Origin: Pedobacter sp. UBA1654
Lineage (GTDB): Bacteria > Bacteroidota > Bacteroidia > Sphingobacteriales > Sphingobacteriaceae
DNA: 11,379 nucleotides
Assembly (NCBI GenBank): GCA_002320935.1
Contig: DCLG01000084.1
Span: forward strand, 47,919 to 59,297
Reading direction: 5' to 3'
Of the stretch, positions 6,166 to 11,379 are shown piece after piece. The position numbers and the translations under genes were made by a program. Numbering within the stretch: position 1 is the first letter of the stretch; the number at the start of each line of letters is the position of its first letter. A model generated the notes under the pieces. It was not told the DNA's origin, searched no databases, and saw nothing but the letters and a program-made list of their open reading frames with translations.

Positions 6166-7368
6166 TTGAAAACGCTTTTTATTACAAACCGGGTCCCTTT
6201 TCCGCCGAAGAGCGGATATCCTATAGTTGTCTATAATACAATTAAGGGCCTGCTCCGTATGGGCGTAGATATAACCCTATTCAGTATAAACCCAAACCAG
6301 CATGCGATAGATGTAGATGATATCTATGATCCGGTGTTCGATTCCATTAAGTTCCATCATTATAGCATTGATACGGAAGCAAACCTCATAGGAGCACTCT
6401 TTAACATCTTTTCAAACGAGTCGTACAACGTTTCCAGGTTCTATGATGAGGGTGCTGCCAGGCTGCTGGAAGATGTATTGCGGGAAACAGAATTTGACAT
6501 CATCCAGTTTGAAAGCCTCTTCGTGGTTCCATATCTGGACGTCGTAAAAGCAAACAGTAAGGCCAGACTGATCTACCGCGCACACAACATGTTGTTTGAT
6601 GTTTGGGAACGACTCTCGCAAAGTGAAAAGTTCAGGCCTAAGCGTCATTACCTGGAATTCCTGGCCAGGCGACTCAAAGCTTACGAAAGTGAACAGGTGA
6701 ACCGTTTTCACCGGGTATTTGCCATTTCAGAGCCAGACCGGCACCACATCATCAAGCTGGGCTGCCAAGCCGGCGTAGATGTTTTTCCAGTATCACTGGA
6801 TATTGAAGACTATAAAATTGACCCAAAAGGTTCCATATTTCCAACCTTGTTCCACCTGGGCTCCATGGACTGGATTCCGAACCGGGAAGGTATAGAGTGG
6901 TTCCTGGACGAGGTTTGGCCGGACATTGAAGAGTTGAATAGCGAGCTCAGGTTCTATATCGCCGGCCGGAACATGCCTAAGAAGTTCTTTGAGTATGACT
7001 CCGACAATGTGCTGGTGGAAGGTGAAATATTTGATGCCGTGGAATTTATGAATTCCAAAGCAATTATGATCGTTCCATTGCTTTCTGGTAGTGGTATGCG
7101 TGTAAAGATACTTGAAGGCATGGCCATGGGCAAGTGTATCATTGCCACCACCATTGCTGCAGAAGGCATTGCCTGTGAACATGGTAAAGACATCCTGCTG
7201 GCAGATAGTCCTGATGAATTCTACCGGTATATACTGCAATGCCTTACGCAGCCCCGTAAATGGAAGGAGATCGGCCTTCAGGCAAGAAAGACCGCAGAAC
7301 GCGAATACGACATCTCGGGCGTATCTCAGCGCATGTTTCAGGTATATCTGCAACTACTTAATGCTTAA
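6166..7368 (+). CDS. Family 4 (GT-B) glycosyltransferase
   Basis: A 400-residue retaining glycosyltransferase with GT-B fold, expected in the cytoplasm or on the inner membrane face, adding a sugar to a lipid-linked or polysaccharide acceptor. The N-terminal domain opens with the glycine-containing donor/acceptor loop NRVPFPPKSG (8-17) and has YRAHNMLFDVWERL (137-150). The C-terminal domain shows GSMDWIPNREGIEWF (232-246) and GSGMRVKILEGMAMGK (308-323), where E317 corresponds to the nucleotide-sugar-binding glutamate. The pattern resembles the TIGR03087-like sugar transferases (stp1-type) as I recall them. The start is TTG at 6166: MKTLFITNRVPFPP-type N-termini are usual for these proteins and no ATG exists until residue 32. 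It starts 17 bases after rnhB. No other polysaccharide genes are adjacent, so the product cannot be named. Confidence 0.88.
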   Translation: MKTLFITNRVPFPPKSGYPIVVYNTIKGLLRMGVDITLFSINPNQHAIDVDDIYDPVFDSIKFHHYSIDTEANLIGALFNIFSNESYNVSRFYDEGAARLLEDVLRETEFDIIQFESLFVVPYLDVVKANSKARLIYRAHNMLFDVWERLSQSEKFRPKRHYLEFLARRLKAYESEQVNRFHRVFAISEPDRHHIIKLGCQAGVDVFPVSLDIEDYKIDPKGSIFPTLFHLGSMDWIPNREGIEWFLDEVWPDIEELNSELRFYIAGRNMPKKFFEYDSDNVLVEGEIFDAVEFMNSKAIMIVPLLSGSGMRVKILEGMAMGKCIIATTIAAEGIACEHGKDILLADSPDEFYRYILQCLTQPRKWKEIGLQARKTAEREYDISGVSQRMFQVYLQLLNA

Positions 7369-7377
7369 AAAATTGCG

Positions 7378-7385
7378 TACTTTTG
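7378..7385 (+). promoter_or_regulatory. Probable -7 promoter element upstream of gcvT
   Basis: TACTTTTG is an exact match to TAnnTTTG, 10 bases after the stop of the GT4 gene. No TTG box is seen at normal spacing. It would give gcvT a leader of about 100 bases; in that leader (7386-7489) I see no glycine riboswitch-like structure. Confidence 0.4.
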
Positions 7386-7442
7386 ACTACAATTTTAAAC
7401 AACAAGCATGAAAGCAGCATGATTTATCGTTCCAATTCCTGA

Positions 7443-7493
7443 ATGATCCAGTTCATGATCGCTTCATCACCAAACCTGAATTTTAACAGATGA
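7443..7493 (+). other. Possible 16-codon leader ORF overlapping the gcvT start
   Basis: ATG at 7443 opens a frame of 16 codons ([16 protein letters not shown]) ending in a TGA that overlaps the gcvT ATG as ATGA. Such an overlap can couple translation, but a frame this short arises easily by chance and it lacks an obvious ribosome site or glycine codons. Confidence 0.15.
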
Positions 7494-8569
7494 AAGACAT
7501 CGCTTTAACAAACAAACACATATCCTTAGGTGCTAAGATGGTCCCTTTTGCCGGTTACAACATGCCGGTACAGTATGAAGGCATAAATGCCGAACACGCA
7601 ACCGTTAGACAAAGCGTAGGCGTCTTCGATGTATCACATATGGGTGAGTTTATCCTGAAAGGCGAAAATGCTTTAGATCTTATTCAACGTGTAACCAGCA
7701 ATGATGCTTCCAAATTATACGATGGCAAAATTCAATACTCCTGCCTTCCAAATGAAACCGGCGGTATTGTAGACGATTTGCTGGTATATCGAATTGATGA
7801 AAAGACATATATGCTTGTTGTAAATGCATCAAACATAGAGAAAGATTGGAACTGGATCCAGAAATACAATACAAACGATGTTGAGATGCATAACATCTCC
7901 GACAAAACCTCCCTGCTGGCGGTACAAGGACCAAAGGCTGCTGAAGCACTACAAAGCCTTACCGATGTAGATCTTGCCTCTATGGAGTACTACACCTTTG
8001 TTAAAGGTAAGTTTGCCGGCGTAGAAAACGTACTGATATCGGCTACAGGCTACACGGGAGCAGGCGGATTTGAGATTTATTTTGAAAATGAACATGCAGA
8101 CAAGATCTGGGATGCCGTGTTTGAAGCTGGTGCGCCTTTCGGCATAAAGCCGATTGGATTAGGTGCCCGCGATACTTTGAGGTTAGAAATGGGCTTTTGT
8201 CTTTATGGAAATGATATCGATGATACGACATCCCCAATTGAAGCGGGATTAGGCTGGATCACTAAATTCACCAAGAACTTTACCAACAGTGAAGCACTAA
8301 AAGCAGAGAAAGAAGCCGGCGTGAAAAGTAAGCTGGTCGGTTTTGAAATGATTGATCGTGGTATCCCGCGTCACGACTATGAAGTTGTAGACGCAGAAGG
8401 TAACAAGATCGGGCGGGTAACCTCGGGAACACAGTCTCCATCCTTGCAGAAAGCAATCGGAATGGGATATGTAGCCAAAGAATTCGCTAAAGAAGGCACC
8501 GAAATTTACATTAGTATCCGCAACAACAAAGTTAAAGCGAAGGTTGTTAAGTTCCCTTTTTATAAATAA
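7490..8569 (+). CDS. gcvT: Aminomethyltransferase (glycine cleavage system T protein)
   Basis: A 359-residue T protein. It releases ammonia from the aminomethyl-lipoyl group on H protein and passes the methylene to tetrahydrofolate, giving 5,10-methylene-THF, in the cytoplasm. Diagnostic stretches are [16 protein letters not shown] (17-32), [11 protein letters not shown] (43-53), [19 protein letters not shown] (83-101) with D96 in the place of the conserved catalytic aspartate, the LLAVQGPKA block, and the [17 protein letters not shown] block. The C-terminal barrel domain (from about residue 280, [28 protein letters not shown]) is complete. Length is usual for the family. The H and P protein genes are not adjacent, as is common in Bacteroidota. 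A -7 element lies about 105 bases upstream, and the ComB-like gene follows 18 bases after the stop, so the two are probably one transcript. Confidence 0.97.
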   Translation: MKDIALTNKHISLGAKMVPFAGYNMPVQYEGINAEHATVRQSVGVFDVSHMGEFILKGENALDLIQRVTSNDASKLYDGKIQYSCLPNETGGIVDDLLVYRIDEKTYMLVVNASNIEKDWNWIQKYNTNDVEMHNISDKTSLLAVQGPKAAEALQSLTDVDLASMEYYTFVKGKFAGVENVLISATGYTGAGGFEIYFENEHADKIWDAVFEAGAPFGIKPIGLGARDTLRLEMGFCLYGNDIDDTTSPIEAGLGWITKFTKNFTNSEALKAEKEAGVKSKLVGFEMIDRGIPRHDYEVVDAEGNKIGRVTSGTQSPSLQKAIGMGYVAKEFAKEGTEIYISIRNNKVKAKVVKFPFYK

Positions 8570-8587
8570 GCCGTATCCATATATTAC

Positions 8588-9307
8588 ATGTCGAGAAAGA
8601 TTGAAGTTTGTTTAACGCCCGCAATATTGGGGCTTTATGATATAAAAGAAAGTATTGTTGTTGTAATTGACATATTGAGGGCAACCTCTTCCATGGTTTA
8701 CGGTATTGATAATGGGGCAACCTCCATCATTCCGGTTGCTCAGGTTGAAGACTGTCTTAAATACTCCGAACATGGTTACCTGCTTGCTGCAGAGCGTAAC
8801 GGAGAGGTTGTAACCGGATATAACTTCGGAAACTCGCCATTCTCTTATACGGCTGAACATGTTGCCGGTAAAACGGTGGTATTAACCACTACAAACGGCA
8901 CCAAAGCATTACACATGGCTCGTGCGACAGCACATCAGGTGGTAATCGGTTCATTTCTGAACCTGCAATCCCTGTGTGACTGGCTGAGGGCACAGCCTCA
9001 GGATGTTTTGTTGTTGTGTGCTGGATGGAAGGACTCGGCCAATCTTGAAGATACCTTGTTTGCAGGCGCTGTTGTGAAAGCACTACGTTCAGAATTTAGC
9101 GTATTTGACGATTCCTCCGTTATGGCAGAAGATCTTTATGGCATTGCCGAGCAAGACCTTGCAGCTTACATGACCAAATCTTCCCACAGCCACCGTTTGG
9201 CTGCACTGAACATTGGAGAAGATGTGAAGTTTTGCCTGCAGCTTAACATCTGCGAAGCCATACCTGTATTGGTGGGTGATGCTTTGGTAGCACTGAACAA
9301 AAACTAA
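8588..9307 (+). CDS. ComB family protein (2-phosphosulfolactate phosphatase homologue)
   Basis: A 239-residue protein of the ComB family, whose founding member removes phosphate from 2-phosphosulfolactate in coenzyme M synthesis of methanogens. The family blocks are visible: VVVIDILRATSSM (24-36) with acidic D28, AAERNGEVVTGYNFGNSP (67-84), VVLTTTNGTKAL (97-108) and LCAGWKDSANLEDTLFAG (143-160). No ComA or ComC homologue lies nearby and Bacteroidota are not known to make coenzyme M, so the physiological substrate is open; a sulfonate or another phosphorylated acid is possible. The ATG at 8588 places the first strand normally. It follows gcvT by 18 bases and ends in a terminator, so it is the last gene of a two-gene unit. 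Family assignment is good; function in this organism is inference. Confidence 0.87.
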   Translation: MSRKIEVCLTPAILGLYDIKESIVVVIDILRATSSMVYGIDNGATSIIPVAQVEDCLKYSEHGYLLAAERNGEVVTGYNFGNSPFSYTAEHVAGKTVVLTTTNGTKALHMARATAHQVVIGSFLNLQSLCDWLRAQPQDVLLLCAGWKDSANLEDTLFAGAVVKALRSEFSVFDDSSVMAEDLYGIAEQDLAAYMTKSSHSHRLAALNIGEDVKFCLQLNICEAIPVLVGDALVALNKN

Positions 9308-9321
9308 CTACACCATATTTC

Positions 9322-9351
9322 AGCCCTGTACATAAATTGTGCAGGGCTTTT
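9322..9351 (+). terminator. Rho-independent terminator after the ComB-like gene
   Basis: AGCCCTGTACA (9322-9332) pairs with TGTGCAGGGCT (9338-9348) with one G-U pair around a TAAAT loop, followed by four T. The tail runs into the stop codon of the convergent patatin gene (complement 9350-9352). On the minus strand the hairpin is not followed by a T run, so it mainly serves the plus strand. Confidence 0.85.
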
Positions 9352-10120
9352 AAGAAATTAGCTGCTTCAGCTTCTCGTTTGTCTGAATGGTGCGCAGGGT
9401 TTCTTCATAGGCCAGCCAATAAATGGTTTCCGCCTTAGCTGTGTCAAAGGTCTTGATTTCCCCCATCCCTTTCGGCTCAATAAGCACGTCGCACAAAGGT
9501 GATTTCTCTTCCATATCCTTGTTTATAGACATCAGGAAGGCTCTACCCATCAGTGCCCGGATCTTTGTGATCTTTTCAACCGGATTAAGGTGGTTGCAGG
9601 AAGATCCAATAATGAAGTCACAATTACCAACCAGCGGCTCAACGGGAAAGTTGTTTAAGATACCCCCATCCACATACATCTGGTTATTGATCATCACCGG
9701 GCTGAAGATCCCGGGTATGCAGCTCGAAGCCTGCACTGTCCGAATAAGTGGACCCTGGTTAAAGTATTCAATTTTACCTTCACTAAAGTTCGTTGCGGCA
9801 ATTGTCAAAGGGATCTTTAAGCTTTCGAAGCGATCATCCGGGAAGTAAGTTCTGAATAGGGCCGTTGTACGTTCAATGTTAATTAAACCCAAACCCTGTA
9901 GTGCGGGACGGATAAAGCGCAGTAGCTTTGTTTTAAGAAAAATCTTGAGCCCTTCCTCCGGGTCAACCCCAGAAGCATAGAATGCCCCCGCTATAGATCC
10001 GGCGCTGGTGCCACTGATATGACTGAATTGTACGCCTGCGTTTAAAAATGCTTTAAGCACACCCAGGTGGGCAATGCCTCGTATTCCCCCGCCGGATAGT
10101 ACAATTCCTACTTTCGTCAT
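9350..10120 (-). CDS. Patatin-like phospholipase (RssA-type)
   Basis: A 256-residue serine acyl hydrolase of the patatin family, expected to cleave acyl esters of phospholipids with a Ser-Asp dyad. The oxyanion loop is GGGIRG (10-15), the nucleophile sits in GTSAG (37-41, S39), and the catalytic aspartate is in the DGG motif (D151) after the conserved SSCIPGIFSPV stretch. No signal peptide is seen at the N-terminus (MTKVGIVLSGGG begins directly with the first strand), so a cytoplasmic or membrane-peripheral enzyme is likely. Its ATG overlaps the gldB stop codon by ATGA, so it should be translated from the same mRNA as gldB and possibly coupled to it. It is close in layout to the small bacterial RssA/YlbK type rather than to large secreted patatins. 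The lipid substrate is unknown. Confidence 0.93.
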   Translation of the reverse strand: MTKVGIVLSGGGIRGIAHLGVLKAFLNAGVQFSHISGTSAGSIAGAFYASGVDPEEGLKIFLKTKLLRFIRPALQGLGLINIERTTALFRTYFPDDRFESLKIPLTIAATNFSEGKIEYFNQGPLIRTVQASSCIPGIFSPVMINNQMYVDGGILNNFPVEPLVGNCDFIIGSSCNHLNPVEKITKIRALMGRAFLMSINKDMEEKSPLCDVLIEPKGMGEIKTFDTAKAETIYWLAYEETLRTIQTNEKLKQLIS

Positions 10121-11151
10121 TGTTGTCTTGGTTTATATTTAGAAGCCCGCAGGATCTTTTCCGCGTCTGTATCTGCCATCAGCTCCTGTAACGTAACATC
10201 AGGATTTTCCTTCATGTACTTCCTTACGATCTGCCAACCCATCCATACACCCAATTTTGGTGCCGACTCGTTCTTTTCACCCAGGCCCGGCGTAAAAGGA
10301 CCTTCGCTCAGGTAGACCTGAATTTTCTGGTAATCAGTTTTAAACAGCAATTCATGCTCCATCAAGTAGCCCCAGATATTCCCTTCGTATGTAGTGCACC
10401 AACCCAGCTGCTTATCGGTATAGCCGATCTTTACAGAATCCGGAACTTTTTCATCCAGTACCTGATCCATAAAATACAGTACTTTTCCGTTGTGAATCAT
10501 TTTTGACAGCAGTGTGCGGTCCTCGTCACGCTCCGGAAAAAGCTCTTCACGGGCAAATGTTTCCGTTAAGCGGGGTACCACATATTCCGGTGTAAATCTT
10601 CGGGAAAGGTACATCGGCACACTGCGCACAATGGCCGGATAAAAACGACTGTCCGCCCCTAAAAACATATCGAGTCCAATACCCATATACCCGTCTCCAA
10701 TGGGGGCCTGCACCTCAAAACCGGAGATGAAAGTAATGAAACGGGGAACCTTAACCTCCGGATAATAGTGTTTGATGTATTTAAAAGTTGTTGTCAGATC
10801 GTTTTCAATTGGAGCCATGTTCTTGAAAACACTATCTGCATCATGATTCAGATCTTTGAAAGCCTGATCAGCATATAATACGTCTAAGATCTCCGGACCC
10901 GAATAAGCACCATTTCCAACAATACGGTTTATATAATCCTGATAGAAATTACCATACTTTTTCGCCAGCTCCACATTGGTTTGCTGCGGTCCTTTGGACA
11001 TGCCAGCCACCACATCTTTGTCAAAACGCTCTATGGAAATCTTCAAATTAATATCTTCTACATCAGGACGGTTGTTCTGCTGGCAGGAAAATAGTAGAAG
11101 CAGAGCGGCAAAAAAAAGATAGATTTGGGAAAACTTAACGGTATTGTTCAT
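10117..11151 (-). CDS. gldB: Gliding motility lipoprotein GldB
   Basis: A 344-residue lipoprotein recognised as GldB, needed for gliding in Flavobacterium johnsoniae. Residues 1-22 are a lipoprotein signal peptide with lipobox LFSC, C23 being the acylated residue. The mature part begins with the polar CQQNNRPDVEDINLKISIERFDKDV run that I associate with GldB, then a region with GYMGIGLDMFLG and RSVPMYLSRRF, MIHNGKVLYFMDQVL, and a C-terminal GVWMGWQIVRKYMKENPD. No HExxH protease motif is visible. The frame extends 8 codons upstream of the chosen ATG (11151), but the start there matches the signal peptide and lies 6 bases after a -7 element. It is the first gene of a unit with the patatin gene. 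GldB occurs in Bacteroidota that do not glide visibly, so gliding itself should not be assumed. Confidence 0.9.
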   Translation of the reverse strand: MNNTVKFSQIYLFFAALLLLFSCQQNNRPDVEDINLKISIERFDKDVVAGMSKGPQQTNVELAKKYGNFYQDYINRIVGNGAYSGPEILDVLYADQAFKDLNHDADSVFKNMAPIENDLTTTFKYIKHYYPEVKVPRFITFISGFEVQAPIGDGYMGIGLDMFLGADSRFYPAIVRSVPMYLSRRFTPEYVVPRLTETFAREELFPERDEDRTLLSKMIHNGKVLYFMDQVLDEKVPDSVKIGYTDKQLGWCTTYEGNIWGYLMEHELLFKTDYQKIQVYLSEGPFTPGLGEKNESAPKLGVWMGWQIVRKYMKENPDVTLQELMADTDAEKILRASKYKPRQQ

Positions 11152-11157
11152 GTTGAA

Positions 11158-11190
11158 CAAATATAAACAGATCAAGGCTTAATCCTGCAA
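11158..11190 (-). promoter_or_regulatory. Probable gldB promoter
   Basis: On the minus strand, TTG (11190-11188) and TATATTTG (11165-11158) are 22 bases apart. The second is an exact TAnnTTTG match and ends 6 bases before the gldB ATG. This is the best two-part Bacteroidota promoter in the window and implies a leader of only a few bases. Confidence 0.6.
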
Positions 11191-11247
11191 CAATGGTCTG
11201 TCAATTCAAATGTGTAATCCTGGCCCACAAGGCTTATTTTAAATCGT

Positions 11248-11379
11248 ATGAAAAAAATCTTATTTACTTTACTATTCTTTTGTTTAACAGGAAGCGCTTT
11301 CGCGCAATGGCAGAATGGCCCTTTGGGTAAGGATTTCAAACTCGGCCTTACTGCCCATCCAACATTTGGCTGGTTGAAA
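11248..11379 (+). CDS. Exported protein, N-terminal fragment (3' end outside window)
   Basis: The first 44 codons of a gene running off the right edge. MKKILFTLLFFCLTGSAFA is a clear signal peptide with a probable cleavage site AFA-Q after residue 19. The mature start (QWQNGPLGKDFKLGLTAHP, then TFGWLK) alternates polar and apolar residues in the manner of the first strand of an outer-membrane beta-barrel of the porin/PorT-like type common in Bacteroidota, but too little is present to be sure. It diverges from gldB across 96 bases. No good TAnnTTTG element is seen; TATTTTAA at 11234-11241 is only a partial match. A periplasmic protein is the alternative. Confidence 0.7.
   Translation, partial: MKKILFTLLFFCLTGSAFAQWQNGPLGKDFKLGLTAHPTFGWLK

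Noticed and set aside
6793..7353. 186-codon open frame on the minus strand inside the GT4 gene
   Set aside because: It lies wholly opposite a well-supported glycosyltransferase and its translation (rich in H, F and C) shows no domain.
7386..7489. Glycine riboswitch ahead of gcvT
   Set aside because: The leader is too short for a tandem glycine aptamer and I could not find the expected conserved stems.
1..11379. Defence system, CRISPR array, insertion sequence, prophage or RNA gene
   Set aside because: No repeat array, transposase, integrase, inverted-repeat ends, tRNA-like fold or rRNA segment was seen; the window is densely packed with ordinary genes.

Overview
The window looks like a chromosomal housekeeping block from a member of the Bacteroidota, most likely the Sphingobacteriaceae (Pedobacter-like). 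The reasons are: a gldB gliding-motility lipoprotein gene; several TAnnTTTG elements, the Bacteroidota -7 promoter consensus, just upstream of start codons; few Shine-Dalgarno sequences; and protein sequences typical of that family. Genus placement is inference from sequence feel, not from a search. I see no mobile element, phage gene, CRISPR array, tRNA or rRNA. No gap between genes exceeds about 125 bases.

Layout. Positions 1-366 hold the 3' end of atpG (F1 ATPase gamma), closed by a strong terminator. Next come a secreted HAD acid phosphatase of the e(P4) family and a 71-residue two-helix membrane protein. A hairpin with T tracts on both strands separates the latter from ruvC, which runs leftwards. 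Diverging from ruvC across a very short gap is a three-gene rightward unit: a YbhN/AglD-type membrane protein (LPG synthase TM family), a membrane-anchored GT2 glycosyltransferase with D,D,D,Q-x-x-R-W motifs, and a Dpp/OppC-type ABC permease with an enlarged extracytoplasmic segment. rnhB follows with its own -7 element, then a GT4 glycosyltransferase starting at TTG.

A second rightward unit is gcvT (glycine cleavage T protein) followed by a ComB-like 2-phosphosulfolactate phosphatase homologue, ending in a terminator. Converging on it from the right is a leftward pair, gldB then a patatin-like phospholipase, with overlapping stop and start codons. At the right edge a divergent gene begins that encodes an exported protein; only its first 44 codons are present.

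Functional threads. Nucleic-acid housekeeping is represented by ruvC (Holliday junction resolution) and rnhB (RNA removal from RNA/DNA hybrids). Envelope work is represented by YbhN, GT2, permease, GT4, GldB and the patatin. Central metabolism is represented by atpG and gcvT. I did not find a clearly new multi-gene system. The best leads are the permease with its inserted CxxC-containing extracytoplasmic domain in an operon with YbhN and GT2, the gldB-patatin coupling, the ComB homologue beside gcvT, and the -7 elements so close to start codons that leaderless mRNAs are predicted.
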